Shown: one piece after another, positions 38,288 through 47,713 of the stretch
Layout of the letters: every line of letters begins with the position of its first letter
Numbering within the stretch: the stretch's first letter is position 1
From: Dissulfurispira thermophila
GTDB lineage: Bacteria > Nitrospirota > Thermodesulfovibrionia > Thermodesulfovibrionales > Dissulfurispiraceae
NCBI RefSeq assembly: GCF_014701235.1
Contig: NZ_AP022873.1
Span: forward strand, 62,001-126,000
Length of the DNA stretch: 64,000 nt
Reading direction: 5' to 3'
Notes under the pieces: model-generated
Told to the model about the DNA's origin: nothing
Databases searched by the model: none
Seen by the model: only the letters and a program-made list of their open reading frames with translations
Position numbers and translations under genes: made by a program

Positions 38288-38479
38288 ATGAAGAAAAATA
38301 TTGGCAATGTTGAAAGGGTAGTAAGGATAATAGGAGGTGCTGCAATAATGTCGCTGGCATTTGTCGGACCGCAGACGCCATGGGCGTTTTTTGGAGCGAT
38401 TCCCTTATTGACAGGGTTGCTTGGATGGTGCCCGCCATACGCTCTGTTTGGCATTTCTACATGCAAAACCAACAAATAA
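38288..38479 (+). CDS. DUF2892 (YgaP-like) membrane protein
   Basis: A 63-residue membrane protein with the DUF2892 pattern: KNIGNVERVVRIIGGAAIM at the start, two membrane segments and LLGWCPPYALFGISTC with two cysteines. Such proteins accompany rhodanese domains and Crp/Fnr-type regulators and are thought to act in sulfur or stress responses. CAGGAGG precedes the ATG. It appears to be controlled by the regulator upstream. Confidence 0.85.
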   Translation: MKKNIGNVERVVRIIGGAAIMSLAFVGPQTPWAFFGAIPLLTGLLGWCPPYALFGISTCKTNK

Positions 38480-38507
38480 AGGCAGGACGCAAGTCCTGCC
38501 TTTATTT
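38474..38507 (+). terminator. Strong intrinsic terminator
   Basis: AAATAAAGGCAGGAC (38474-38488) and GTCCTGCCTTTATTT (38493-38507) form a perfect 15-base stem with a GCAA tetraloop, overlapping the stop codon of the DUF2892 gene. Confidence 0.85.
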
Positions 38508-38512
38508 GTTTC

Positions 38513-38525
38513 TATAATGTATAAT
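38513..38525 (+). promoter_or_regulatory. -10 region for cutA
   Basis: Two TATAAT hexamers (38513-38518 and 38520-38525) lie directly after the terminator and about 55-65 bases before the cutA ATG. No clear -35 is seen. Confidence 0.4.
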
Positions 38526-38580
38526 AAACTATGGCACAACATTGGAAATACTTGTCATAGCTGTTTGATAGGGAGGCTTT

Positions 38581-38895
38581 ATGGAAGCAATTGTAGTATA
38601 TATAACCACACCAAATGAAGATGATGCAGCAAAGATAGCAAAAGCACTTGTCGAACAAAGGCTTGCCGCCTGCGTGAATATTATAGGGGGAATTCGCTCG
38701 ATTTACTCATGGCAAGGTAAGATTGAGGATGATGCAGAGGTCTTGATGATTGTCAAGACACAAAGGTGTTTATTTAAGCCGTTGAAAAAGCTCGTAAAGG
38801 AACTGCACAGTTATACAGTGCCAGAGCTTATTGCCCTGTCAATAATTGAAGGTTCAGAGGATTATCTAAACTGGTTGAAGGAAGTAACGCAATGA
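38581..38895 (+). CDS. cutA: Divalent cation tolerance protein CutA
   Basis: A 104-residue trimeric PII-like protein linked to copper tolerance and other roles. Family blocks are ITTPNEDDAAKIAKALVEQRLAAC (split), VNIIGGIRSIYSWQGKIEDDAEVLMIVKT and HSYTVPELIALSI. GGGAGG precedes the ATG. The stop overlaps the next gene by four bases. Confidence 0.95.
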   Translation: MEAIVVYITTPNEDDAAKIAKALVEQRLAACVNIIGGIRSIYSWQGKIEDDAEVLMIVKTQRCLFKPLKKLVKELHSYTVPELIALSIIEGSEDYLNWLKEVTQ

Positions 38896-39203
38896 AAGAC
38901 AGGGCATATACGAATATAATCTGCAAGGGATTCTGCAAGTATTATAAAGAAGGCAAGGAAGAGCTTCATTGCGGGGGATATGAAATCCTGAGAAATAACT
39001 TTACGCCTTATGAATTAAAGACACTTGTCGGATTATTGAAGTGCAGAGATGAGATCAAAAATCATATTACTGCAAAAAATAACACATTGATAAACCTCAT
39101 ATGTGCAAGGTGCGATTTTTTTATAGAAGAATGCGATTACACATACAACTACGCAGGACCACCTTGCGGAGGCTACATAATCATTAACCAACTATACGGT
39201 TAA
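38892..39203 (+). CDS. Cysteine-rich hypothetical protein
   Basis: A 103-residue protein I do not recognise. It has nine cysteines in two similar halves: an N-terminal ICKGFCKYY...HCGGYEIL and a C-terminal ICARCDFFIEEC...PPCGGYIII, each ending in CGGY. The arrangement suggests binding of one or two metal ions or an iron-sulfur cluster. It overlaps cutA by four bases, so it is co-translated with it, and its last 20 bases overlap the convergent gene. Confidence 0.7.
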   Translation: MKDRAYTNIICKGFCKYYKEGKEELHCGGYEILRNNFTPYELKTLVGLLKCRDEIKNHITAKNNTLINLICARCDFFIEECDYTYNYAGPPCGGYIIINQLYG

Positions 39204-39549
39204 TCTGCTTCTGCCTTGTATTTTCTGCCCTTGTATTTTCAGCAGTCCTATTTGTATTCTGATATGCTTGCACTGCATATTCTGATTCGATATTTCTGAT
39301 TCCCTGGGTTTTTTGTTGTGCTTCTTCATTAGGAATATTTATAGTTGTTCTGTCTGCATTTCTTGTTTTTGCCTGTTTGCTCAGGCTTACCCTGACATCT
39401 TCTGAAGTTGGATTATTTCTTTCTGTATTTCCCATCTGCTGCATCTGCCTCTGGGATTGCTGCGATTGAGTGTTCTTTTTCTTTTGAATGTCATATTTTG
39501 AAATCATATCTGTTTGCAGTTGATTATTTGATGCCTGATTTACTGGCAT
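39184..39549 (-). CDS. Gln/Asn-rich small hypothetical protein
   Basis: A 121-residue hydrophilic protein with many Q, N, T and R residues and no cysteine, membrane segment or recognised domain; it is probably disordered. The start is the ATG at 39549, which has AGGAGG eight bases upstream inside the end of hisD; an earlier in-frame GTG would overlap hisD. Its position directly after hisD makes it part of that transcript, but no role in histidine synthesis is suggested by its sequence. Confidence 0.6.
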   Translation of the reverse strand: MPVNQASNNQLQTDMISKYDIQKKKNTQSQQSQRQMQQMGNTERNNPTSEDVRVSLSKQAKTRNADRTTINIPNEEAQQKTQGIRNIESEYAVQAYQNTNRTAENTRAENTRQKQINRIVG

Positions 39550-39550
39550 A

Positions 39551-40828
39551 TCAAACACCTCCTCTTCTTATTCTAATTGTATTGGCATGTGCCTCAAGTC
39601 CTTCTATGTTGGCAATTGCCTCCACAGCATCTGATAAGATCATAAACCCTTTTTTATCAAATTGCAAGAGGCTTGTTCTTTTTATGAAATCATAGACTCC
39701 AAGAGGAGATGAGAATCTCGCTGTGCCCCCTGTGGGCAGTGTATGATTTGGACCTGCTGAGTAATCTCCTAAAGGCTCAGGTGTCCACTGCCCAAGAAAT
39801 ACAGCACCAGCATTTTTAATCATTTTGACAATATGTGCTGGGTTTTCTGTCATGATTTCGAGGTGTTCGGGTGCAATCTCATTTGCTATATTTATAGCCT
39901 CTCTAATATCTTTTGTTTTGATTATAGCTCCAAATTTTTTTAGTGATTTTCTTGCTATGTCTTTTCTTTTCAATCCATTGAGTTGAGTATTCAATTCCTG
40001 AATCACCCTCTCTGCAAGAACTTCTGAATTAGTTATTAATATACTGGATGCAAGCTCATCGTGCTCTGCCTGACTTAATATATCAGCAGCGACAAAGGCA
40101 GCATTTGCAGTCTTATCTGCGATTATTAATATTTCACTTGGTCCTGCAATCATGTCTATGTCAACCTCTCCAAATACCATTTTTTTTGCAAGGGCAACAT
40201 AGATATTTCCAGGGCCAACGATCTTATCTACTTTTTTTATGCTCTCTGTGCCATATGCCATTGCACCAATTGCTTGAGCACCTCCAATCCTGTAAACTTC
40301 CTTGATGCCAAGCATCTCTATTGCTGCCATAACATATGGATTGGTTTCTCCATCAGGAGTTGGAACGCAAAGGGCTATTTCATCAACACCAGCAACCTGA
40401 GCGGGAATAACATTCATCAATACAGTTGAGGGGTATGATGCCTTGCCCCCCGGCACATAAATACCCACCCTTTCTAAAGGCATAATTATTTGTCCAAGGA
40501 TGACGCCATATTTTTTAAATGACCATGATTTTTCTTCCTGTTTCTTGTGAAAATCCCATATTCTTTTTGCTGACAATTCTAATGCCTTAATGACTTTCTT
40601 GTCTGCATTCTTAGCATATTTTGCTATGTCAGAGGTTTTAATCTTTATAGGGAGGTCATGTTTATCGAACTTGTGCGTATATTTATTTAAAGCAGTATCG
40701 CCTTTTTTTCTCACTTCAGCGAGGATATTCTTTACAGTGCATTGTATTTCATAGCTTACACCTGATGCCCTTTTTCTGAGAAGTTTGAGGAATGATGATA
40801 TTTCTTTATTATCTTTAAGGACTTTCAT
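39551..40828 (-). CDS. hisD: Histidinol dehydrogenase
   Basis: Oxidises histidinol to histidine in two NAD-dependent steps with a zinc ion. The 425 residues hold VPGGKASYPSTVLMNVIPAQ, the zinc/catalytic region IDMIAGPSEILII...DILSQAEHDELASS, and GPNHTLPTGGTARFSSPLG near the C-terminus. The gene stands apart from other his genes. There is no Shine-Dalgarno site and an extended -10 lies eight bases before the ATG, so the mRNA may start almost at the initiation codon. Confidence 0.96.
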   Translation of the reverse strand: MKVLKDNKEISSFLKLLRKRASGVSYEIQCTVKNILAEVRKKGDTALNKYTHKFDKHDLPIKIKTSDIAKYAKNADKKVIKALELSAKRIWDFHKKQEEKSWSFKKYGVILGQIIMPLERVGIYVPGGKASYPSTVLMNVIPAQVAGVDEIALCVPTPDGETNPYVMAAIEMLGIKEVYRIGGAQAIGAMAYGTESIKKVDKIVGPGNIYVALAKKMVFGEVDIDMIAGPSEILIIADKTANAAFVAADILSQAEHDELASSILITNSEVLAERVIQELNTQLNGLKRKDIARKSLKKFGAIIKTKDIREAINIANEIAPEHLEIMTENPAHIVKMIKNAGAVFLGQWTPEPLGDYSAGPNHTLPTGGTARFSSPLGVYDFIKRTSLLQFDKKGFMILSDAVEAIANIEGLEAHANTIRIRRGGV

Positions 40829-40836
40829 AGTGATTA

Positions 40837-40845
40837 ATTATATCA
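40837..40845 (-). promoter_or_regulatory. Extended -10 promoter of hisD
   Basis: On the minus strand TGATATAAT, identical to the element before the FliK-like gene, ends eight bases before the hisD ATG at 40828. Confidence 0.55.
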
Positions 40846-40846
40846 T

Positions 40847-40877
40847 AATGCGTCGAGCGTCGAGCGCTCGACGCATT
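40847..40877. terminator. Hairpin between acs and hisD
   Basis: AATGCGTCGAGCG and CGCTCGACGCATT form a perfect 13-base stem with loop TCGAG, directly after acs and before the hisD promoter. It lacks a T-run on the minus strand and is made of GCGTCGAG words similar to the GCGTCAAGCG repeats elsewhere, so it may be a repeat acting as a terminator. Confidence 0.5.
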
Positions 40878-40888
40878 ACCCATTATTT

Positions 40889-42862
40889 TTACAGTCTTCC
40901 TTTTAGTAACTCATCTACAACCGATGGGTCTGCGAGAGTGGAGACATCTCCAAGGTCATCTACATCACCCTTTGCAATCTTCCTGAGTATCCTCCTCATT
41001 ATCTTTCCACTTCTTGTCTTTGGAAGTCCCGGTGCAAATTGGAGCTTGTCAGGTGTTGCAATTGGACCAATCACTGTTCTTACATGTCCAACAAGGATCT
41101 TTTTTAAGTCATCAGATGGTTGGTATCCTTCTTTAAGTGTTACATATACATATATACCTTCGCCTTTTATCTCATGTGGATACCCCACAACTGCTGCCTC
41201 TGCAACAGCCTCATGGCTAACAAGTGCTGACTCTACCTCAGCAGTGCCAAGTCTGTGCCCAGAAATATTAATGACATCATCTATTCTTCCCATAAGCCAG
41301 TAATCACCGTCTTCATCAATCCTTGCACCATCACCTGTGAAGTATTTGCCCGGAAATCTCGAAAAATAGACCTCTTTTACTCTCTTGTTTTCAGGGTCTC
41401 CATATGTCCCCCTTATCATTCCTGGCCAGGGTTTTTCTATTACAAGATATCCTCCTTCATTAACACTAGCCGGAGAGCCGTTTTCTTTCAGAATTACAGG
41501 AACTACGCCGGGGAACGGTCTATTTGCTGAGCCTGGTTTCAGAGTCATTGCGCCTGGAAGGGGAGTTATGAGTATCCCCCCTGTTTCTGTCTGCCACCAT
41601 GTATCAACTATAGGGAGCTTACCTTTTCCAACATATGTGTGATACCACATCCATGCCTCGGGGTTTATTGGTTCACCCACTGTTCCGAGCAATCTTAATG
41701 AGGATAGGTCATATCTTGTTACCCAGCTTTCGCCTTCTCTCATGAGAGCTCTTATTGCTGTTGGCGCAGTATAGAAGATATTTACTCTATGTTTATCACA
41801 AATCTCCCAGAATCTTCCGGGATTGGGATATGTTGGCACCCCTTCAAACATCAGGCTTGTTGCTCCATTGCTCAGGGGTCCGTAAACAATGTAACTATGT
41901 CCTGTTACCCATCCTATATCTGCAGTGCAGAAGTGTATATCTTCATCGTGATAGTCGAATATCCATTTAAAAGTGAGGTTTGTAAATAACATATAGCCGC
42001 CTGTTGTATGAAGGACACCTTTTGGTTTCCCTGTAGAGCCTGAAGTGTAAAGAATAAACAAGGGGTCTTCTGCATCCATCCACTCAGGCTCACAGTAATT
42101 TGCTATATCATGGGCAGCCATTTCCTCATGCCACCATATATCTCTGTTTGGCTCCATATCTATGGCGGGGTCAGTTCTTTTTACCACTATCACCTTTTCT
42201 ACATTTGGACATTCATGGAGTGCTTCATCTGCATTTGCCTTGAGTGGAACAAACCTCCCGCCCCTAACACCTCTATCTGCAGTAATAAGGAGTTTTGCCT
42301 GGCAGTCTTGTATTCTATCTCTTAATGCCTGTGCGCTAAATCCTCCAAACACTATACTGTGGATTGCTCCTATCCTTGCACATGCAAGCATTGCTATCAC
42401 AAGCTCAGGTATCATTGGAAGATATATAGTTACTCTATCGCCTTTTTTCACACCATGCTTTTTAAGGATATTTGCAAATCTATTTACTTCGTAATAGAGC
42501 TGCTGATAAGTATATGTCCTATAGCCTCCACTGTCCATCTCCCATATTATTGCAGCCTTATTTCTTATGGGAGTTTTTATAAACCTGTCAAGACAATTAT
42601 ATGATGCATTGAGTTTTCCGCCCATAAACCATTTTATTTCAGGTTTTTCAAAGCTCCACTCTAAGACCTTGTCCCATTTCTTGAACCATGTCAGATTTTT
42701 CTCAGCCATCTCTGACCAGAAGCCTTCTGGGTCTTCAACAGACCTTTTGTAAATAGACTCGTAGTCTTTCATGCTCTTGATGTGCGCCTTTTCACTGAAT
42801 TCTTTTGGTGGTGGAAAAGTCCGCTTCTCAGCAAGTAAGACGTCAATCCCTTCCTTTGACAT
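40889..42862 (-). CDS. acs: Acetyl-CoA synthetase
   Basis: Activates acetate to acetyl-CoA through acetyl-AMP. The 657-residue AMP-forming ligase has the P-loop [11 protein letters not shown] near residue 265, the adenylate motif WWQTETGG, the hinge [13 protein letters not shown] and the C-terminal lysine in [12 protein letters not shown], the usual site of acetylation control. It is the last gene of the acetate operon, 31 bases after the symporter gene, whose transport would supply its substrate. Confidence 0.96.
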   Translation of the reverse strand: MSKEGIDVLLAEKRTFPPPKEFSEKAHIKSMKDYESIYKRSVEDPEGFWSEMAEKNLTWFKKWDKVLEWSFEKPEIKWFMGGKLNASYNCLDRFIKTPIRNKAAIIWEMDSGGYRTYTYQQLYYEVNRFANILKKHGVKKGDRVTIYLPMIPELVIAMLACARIGAIHSIVFGGFSAQALRDRIQDCQAKLLITADRGVRGGRFVPLKANADEALHECPNVEKVIVVKRTDPAIDMEPNRDIWWHEEMAAHDIANYCEPEWMDAEDPLFILYTSGSTGKPKGVLHTTGGYMLFTNLTFKWIFDYHDEDIHFCTADIGWVTGHSYIVYGPLSNGATSLMFEGVPTYPNPGRFWEICDKHRVNIFYTAPTAIRALMREGESWVTRYDLSSLRLLGTVGEPINPEAWMWYHTYVGKGKLPIVDTWWQTETGGILITPLPGAMTLKPGSANRPFPGVVPVILKENGSPASVNEGGYLVIEKPWPGMIRGTYGDPENKRVKEVYFSRFPGKYFTGDGARIDEDGDYWLMGRIDDVINISGHRLGTAEVESALVSHEAVAEAAVVGYPHEIKGEGIYVYVTLKEGYQPSDDLKKILVGHVRTVIGPIATPDKLQFAPGLPKTRSGKIMRRILRKIAKGDVDDLGDVSTLADPSVVDELLKGRL

Positions 42863-42893
42863 TCTGATACCTCCTTTGAGTTAATATTTTTAT

Positions 42894-44687
42894 TTATCCC
42901 CTCGGATACCTCAAGCTCGCAACCATTTCTTGAACCTCTTTTGGAGGTTCCTTTGTTATCTTTGAGACCACAAAGGTAACAACAAAGTTTATTACCATCC
43001 CGATGGTTCCAATACCCTCAGGAGATATTCCAAGAAACCAATGTTCAGGTTTATTCAAAGCCGGGTTCATAAATTTAAAGTAAATAATATAGGCTGCAGT
43101 AAATATTATACCCGAAAGCATACCTAATATGGCACCCTCTTTTGTTGTCTTTTTCCAGAATATTCCCATTATTATTATTGGGAAGAACGACGATGCAGCG
43201 AGACCAAAGGCAAATGCCACAACCTGGGCAACAAAGCCAGGTGGATTTATTCCGAAATACCCAGCTACTGATACTGCCAGAAAAGCAGCAATCCTCGCCC
43301 AGACGAGTTCGGTCTTTTCTGATATATGGGGTGCTATAACATTCTTTATAAGGTCGTGAGAGAGCGCAGATGATATGACCAAGAGTAGGCCAGCTGCAGT
43401 AGAAAGTGCTGCTGCAAGACCTCCAGCAGCAACAAGGGCGACAACCCATGCCGGAAGCTTCGCTATCTCGGGATTAGCCAAGACCATTATGTCATTATCC
43501 ACATGTATTTCGTTTGCTGTCTTTGAATCAACAGGGGTTTTTACCAACCTTTCACCGTGTTGCCCCCTCATTACCTGACCCTTTTCATCCTTTAAGAATT
43601 CTATCTTTCCCTTAAATGCAGCACCTTTTGCAAATTGCATCTTACCATCCCCATTTTTATCCACCCATGCAACAAGGCCTGTCTTTTCCCAGTTTTTAAA
43701 CCATGAAGGTGCCTCTTCATAAGACTTATTATGAACACTCTTTATGAAATTCAACTTTGCAAATGCACCCACAGCAGGTGCTGTTGTGTAAAGAATAGCT
43801 ATAAAAAGTAGTGCCCATCCTGCTGATGCACGGGCTCCTTTAATTGTGGGTGTTGTGAAAAATCTAATAATTATATGTGGTAATCCAGCAGTTCCTACCA
43901 TGAGGGCGAAGGTTATAGCAAAGACATCTATTGTTGCCTTTGTACCGCTTGTGTATGCTGGAAGACCGAGATCTATCTGTATCTGGTTTAGTTTATCAAG
44001 TAGAAACCCAGCATCTGTGCTGAGAAGTCTCTGCCCTGCCTCGCTAAGGCTCGCACCTAAACCAATCTGTGGGATAGGTATACCTGTAAGCATTATTGAT
44101 ATAAATATAGCAGGTATCAGGTATGCAATTATCAAGACACAATACTGGGCAACCTGAGTATAGGTGATTCCTTTCATTCCTCCAAGAACGGCATAAAAAA
44201 GGACTATTCCCATTCCTATCAGAACACCAGTGTTTATATTAACCTCGAGGAATCTCGAAAAGACAACCCCAACACCCCTCATTTGTCCAGCAACATATGT
44301 AAAGGAAACGAATATTGCACATAGGACAGCAACTATTCGGGCTGCCTGGGAATAATATCTCTCTCCAACAAACATGGGGACTGTATATTTGCCATACTTT
44401 CTCAGATAAGGTGCAAGTAGCATAGCTAATAACACATAGCCACCTGTCCAGCCCATTAAATACATAGAGCCATCCCTTCCTAAAAAGGCTATCATACCTG
44501 CCATTGATATGAATGAGGCAGCAGACATCCAGTCAGCACCTGTTGCCATTCCGTTAAAAACAGGATGAACCTGTTTTGCAGCCACATAAAACTCACCTGT
44601 TGACTTTGCCCTCGACCATATAGCTATCCCTATATAAAGGGCAAAGGATAATCCTACTATTATCCAAGTCCATGTTAATATATCCAT
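42894..44687 (-). CDS. Sodium:solute symporter, acetate permease-like (large subunit)
   Basis: A 597-residue SSS-family transporter with about 13 membrane segments. It has the family start SRAKSTGEFYVAAKQVHPVFNG and GMATGADWMSAASFISMAG, and the sodium-site helix near GLPHIIIRFFTTP. A soluble insert at about residues 315-400 (with KNGDGKMQFAKGAA) lies between two membrane helices and is typical of the VC_2705 subfamily. The DUF4212 partner upstream and acs downstream indicate acetate or a similar short acid as substrate. Confidence 0.9.
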   Translation of the reverse strand: MDILTWTWIIVGLSFALYIGIAIWSRAKSTGEFYVAAKQVHPVFNGMATGADWMSAASFISMAGMIAFLGRDGSMYLMGWTGGYVLLAMLLAPYLRKYGKYTVPMFVGERYYSQAARIVAVLCAIFVSFTYVAGQMRGVGVVFSRFLEVNINTGVLIGMGIVLFYAVLGGMKGITYTQVAQYCVLIIAYLIPAIFISIMLTGIPIPQIGLGASLSEAGQRLLSTDAGFLLDKLNQIQIDLGLPAYTSGTKATIDVFAITFALMVGTAGLPHIIIRFFTTPTIKGARASAGWALLFIAILYTTAPAVGAFAKLNFIKSVHNKSYEEAPSWFKNWEKTGLVAWVDKNGDGKMQFAKGAAFKGKIEFLKDEKGQVMRGQHGERLVKTPVDSKTANEIHVDNDIMVLANPEIAKLPAWVVALVAAGGLAAALSTAAGLLLVISSALSHDLIKNVIAPHISEKTELVWARIAAFLAVSVAGYFGINPPGFVAQVVAFAFGLAASSFFPIIIMGIFWKKTTKEGAILGMLSGIIFTAAYIIYFKFMNPALNKPEHWFLGISPEGIGTIGMVINFVVTFVVSKITKEPPKEVQEMVASLRYPRG

Positions 44688-44705
44688 ATAAAGTTACCTC
44701 CCCTT

Positions 44706-44972
44706 TTATTTTTCATGCACATCATATTTTTTATCGAGGACATTCATAAGCCTTACATAGATTGCTATTAGTATCACAAATGTCACCTCTGATCCCTGAT
44801 TTGCAAACCAGAATCCTAAAGGAAAACCAAATATCTTGATATTATCCAGCGTATTAGCAAAAATTATCCCGCACAGATAAGACACAGTAAACCATATAGA
44901 GAGAAGAATCACTATATAGGTAAGATTCTCTCTCCAGTAAGCCTGAAGTTTTTCCTTTCTTGCCTCTGTCAT
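44706..44972 (-). CDS. DUF4212 symporter small subunit
   Basis: An 88-residue membrane protein with two hydrophobic segments (about 16-38 and 50-72). YWRENLTYIVILLSIWFTVSY, split by its charged border, and GFPLGFWFANQGSEVTFV are DUF4212 signatures. These proteins regularly precede VC_2705-type symporters and are regarded as their small subunit. AAGGAGG lies before the ATG. Confidence 0.92.
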   Translation of the reverse strand: MTEARKEKLQAYWRENLTYIVILLSIWFTVSYLCGIIFANTLDNIKIFGFPLGFWFANQGSEVTFVILIAIYVRLMNVLDKKYDVHEK

Positions 44973-45047
44973 TTTTTTACCTCCTTTTAGTTTTTAGGAT
45001 CTAAACAAGCAGATCATTTCTATAGTGTCTCTTTATCACCCCCCCTT

Positions 45048-45731
45048 TTACACCTCACCTATCTTTAAAAGGTCTTTAAGTGTTTTTATTCCTTCTTTAT
45101 TTAATAGATGCAAAAATTTCTGGAACAACTGGGCTGTAACAAAGGCATCATAAATTGCATTATGGATGCCTCCAACATGGATATCGAATTTTTTTGCAAG
45201 CTCAAAAAGTGATTTGTTGTCAGGACCACCCTCAAAAAATGCATCAGGTCTCTGCTGTCTTTTCCACATCCATTTGTAAATCCTGTATGTGTCAACAGAT
45301 GGGTTTTCCAGTTTATACCGGAAAAGTCTTTTCATCTGCGTGTTTAAAAATTTCATATCTATATCAATAAAATGTCCCACAATAACCCTATTGGTGCAGT
45401 TATCTATGAATTCTTTCATAATGATTCCTATATCAGGACATTCAGCGCTTTCTGATGGTGTTATTTCATGTATGAGAATACTCTCCCTTACACAGGTATC
45501 TGTCTTGACAATCCTGTAAAAAAAATCTCCGAGACTAATAGTGCTACCATTCATCTTTATTGCGCCGATAGATATAATAGAAGCCTTTTTAGCATCAAGA
45601 CCTGTGAGTTCGGTATCCACAACAATATATTTTGCCTCCTGAATTGGCGTGTTTAGATCTATATTCATAGGGCTATCTTTAAAGTGACTCTCAAGACCGT
45701 ATAGTTTCCATTGGCTCAATATCGTCATCAT
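45048..45731 (-). CDS. DnaQ-like 3'-5' exonuclease domain protein
   Basis: A 227-residue DEDDh exonuclease. Exo I is VDTELTGLDAKKASIISIG (Asp, Glu), Exo II lies in GHFIDIDMKFLN and Exo III in GGIHNAIYDAFVTAQLF (His, Asp). It is not fused to a polymerase. The gene's start touches the end of the DUF294 regulator gene and precedes the symporter subunits; the same neighbour set is common in acetate-using proteobacteria, suggesting an unexplained regulatory link such as RNA or nucleotide turnover. Confidence 0.88.
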   Translation of the reverse strand: MMTILSQWKLYGLESHFKDSPMNIDLNTPIQEAKYIVVDTELTGLDAKKASIISIGAIKMNGSTISLGDFFYRIVKTDTCVRESILIHEITPSESAECPDIGIIMKEFIDNCTNRVIVGHFIDIDMKFLNTQMKRLFRYKLENPSVDTYRIYKWMWKRQQRPDAFFEGGPDNKSLFELAKKFDIHVGGIHNAIYDAFVTAQLFQKFLHLLNKEGIKTLKDLLKIGEV

Positions 45732-47635
45732 TACATCATCCTCCCGAGAAGATACCTCTGCTCTATCATTTCCTGTATATCTGATATTAAGCTACAGACA
45801 GCTTTGAGGGTCTTTTTTTCGAGATTACTTAGTTGATCAGGATTAATAAAATTATCAGGACTTTTACCATTTTCTATCTGAGAAAGCTGATGCTGCACCC
45901 TCAAGAACATAAGAAATTCAAAGGCATGCTCTAACTCATCACCAAATTCCCTTACTGTGTCATGTATATTCTTTAGCCTCCTAATCCTGTCGATCGTAGA
46001 TGTATCTGGAATCCGCTTTTCCAGTGCAAAGAGCCTGACTATGTTCAGCAGAGGCGCTATACATCTGAACTTAAGATTTAACTGGTCTTTATGCTCTCCT
46101 GTCTTTTCAACAACAAATGTCCTGAAAAAACCTATCGGTGGCTTAACATTTACAGTCATTCTCGCCATCTGAACCATAAAAATATCATGATCCTTTAGTG
46201 CCTTAAGAAGATGCTCTTTTAAATCCTCTGCAAGCTCTACATCTCCATGAACAGGCCTGAAATCAAAGAGTATGACAGAGGCGAGTATTGCTTCTGGGGT
46301 GGGAGTAACGATCCAGTCTGTAAAATATTGTTTCCAGACGCTCAGAGGCTGTCTCCACTTCTGATTGCTCGCCATATAGTTGCCTGTGCAGAGGGGAAAG
46401 CCACACTCAAGCAACCCATTTATGACAAAATTAGAAAACCTCTCAAAGTAATCCCTTACAACTGATGCCTCTTTATCATCCCTTGGATCTGCATAGATGA
46501 TTGCATTATCCTGGTCGGTCTTAAAGGTCTGCTCCTTCCTGCCTTCACTGCCATATACTATGAAACAGTAAGGAACTGGAGGTCTTCCAAAATTTTTTTC
46601 CGCTATCTCAAGGACTTTCTTTATCAGGCTGTCATTTATCTCGGAGATGATACGTGCAATATTAGAGGCCTTTGCCCCATCTTTTAACAAAAGCCCAACA
46701 AGTCGAATTATCTTTTTTGAGAGAGTTGCAAGTCCAGAAATTGTCTGTTGACTCTCTATCTCCTGCGCTATGGTTAATGGGGATGTTCCCTGAAGTAACA
46801 TCAGATCGTGGTTTGTAACAACACCTATTAGATTACCATCCTTTATTACAAGAAGATGATGAATCTTGTGCCTTATCATTTTCAATATAGCCTCATAACA
46901 ATAATCACTCGCATCTATTCTGATGAGAGGTAGACTCATAATATTTTTCACAGGATCTCTTACATCCCTTCCCTTTGCAACAACCTTTTCCCTGAGATCT
47001 CGATCCGTTACTATCCCTACAGGAAGCCCTCTTTCATCAACAACAACTACAGAACTAATCCTGTTTTGTGTCATTATTTGCGCTGTTTCCTGAATAGAAG
47101 AGTCTATACTGCATTTAATTACATTTTTTGATGCTATATCCTCCACGCAAGTGGTAAAAAGCATCCTATCGCTCTCGCTCACCTTCATACTTCTTTGGAG
47201 CATTTCCTTGAAGGTCTTATCAAGGTACTTAGAAAGATGAGATTTTAGAAAATATTCTGCAAGTACCGCATTTTTATCCAGTAACTGTAAAACCCTTTCT
47301 TTATTCAGAAGGTAACAAATCGTGTCCTCTGTGGCGAGGACATTGGTCTTCTGTCCTTCTTCTGAGATAATAGACCATAAACCAAAATTATCCCCCTCAC
47401 CCCGATAATCAATAACGACATCTTCACCAGCGGCATTTTTAACAAAGACCTTTACAGCACCCTTCTTAATAATCCTTAATGCCTTTATATTTCTTTCGCC
47501 ATGTTTCAGGATTAATGTGCCTTTAGGATAAAACTCCATGGTCAGGCTTGTAGCTATCCTCTGTAATTCCTCATCACTGAGAAATTGAAAAGGTGGTGAT
47601 TTTTTTAAAAATTCAACGACCTCTTCTATGATCAT
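45731..47635 (-). CDS. cNMP-binding/CBS/DUF294 nucleotidyltransferase-like regulator
   Basis: A 634-residue cytoplasmic protein. A cyclic-nucleotide-binding-type barrel (about 10-125) is followed by two CBS domains (about 165-285), the DUF294 nucleotidyltransferase fold (about 310-440, with GSEGRKEQTFKTDQDNAII, the G-S and D-x-D pattern of GlnE/GlnD-type enzymes) and a helical C-terminal domain. It opens the acetate operon and probably senses adenine nucleotides or modifies a partner to control uptake. No Shine-Dalgarno site is visible before the ATG. A sigma-54-type element lies immediately upstream. Confidence 0.9.
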   Translation of the reverse strand: MIIEEVVEFLKKSPPFQFLSDEELQRIATSLTMEFYPKGTLILKHGERNIKALRIIKKGAVKVFVKNAAGEDVVIDYRGEGDNFGLWSIISEEGQKTNVLATEDTICYLLNKERVLQLLDKNAVLAEYFLKSHLSKYLDKTFKEMLQRSMKVSESDRMLFTTCVEDIASKNVIKCSIDSSIQETAQIMTQNRISSVVVVDERGLPVGIVTDRDLREKVVAKGRDVRDPVKNIMSLPLIRIDASDYCYEAILKMIRHKIHHLLVIKDGNLIGVVTNHDLMLLQGTSPLTIAQEIESQQTISGLATLSKKIIRLVGLLLKDGAKASNIARIISEINDSLIKKVLEIAEKNFGRPPVPYCFIVYGSEGRKEQTFKTDQDNAIIYADPRDDKEASVVRDYFERFSNFVINGLLECGFPLCTGNYMASNQKWRQPLSVWKQYFTDWIVTPTPEAILASVILFDFRPVHGDVELAEDLKEHLLKALKDHDIFMVQMARMTVNVKPPIGFFRTFVVEKTGEHKDQLNLKFRCIAPLLNIVRLFALEKRIPDTSTIDRIRRLKNIHDTVREFGDELEHAFEFLMFLRVQHQLSQIENGKSPDNFINPDQLSNLEKKTLKAVCSLISDIQEMIEQRYLLGRMM

Positions 47636-47645
47636 GCAAGATATT

Positions 47646-47662
47646 TTGCAAATTGAATGCCA
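47646..47662 (-). promoter_or_regulatory. Sigma-54-type promoter of the acetate operon
   Basis: On the minus strand TGGCAT-TCAAT-TTGCA matches the -24/-12 consensus with GG and GC ten bases apart. The predicted start is only one or two bases before the ATG at 47635, which is unusual and lowers confidence. Confidence 0.5.
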
Positions 47663-47713
47663 GATTTAAAATCAGAAAAATCAATGTTTCCATAGAACGG
47701 GAAATAAATTTTT

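Noticed and set aside
43075-43449. 124-codon minus-strand frame inside the symporter gene
   Set aside because: Cysteine-rich out-of-frame translation of the symporter; no start site and no domain.
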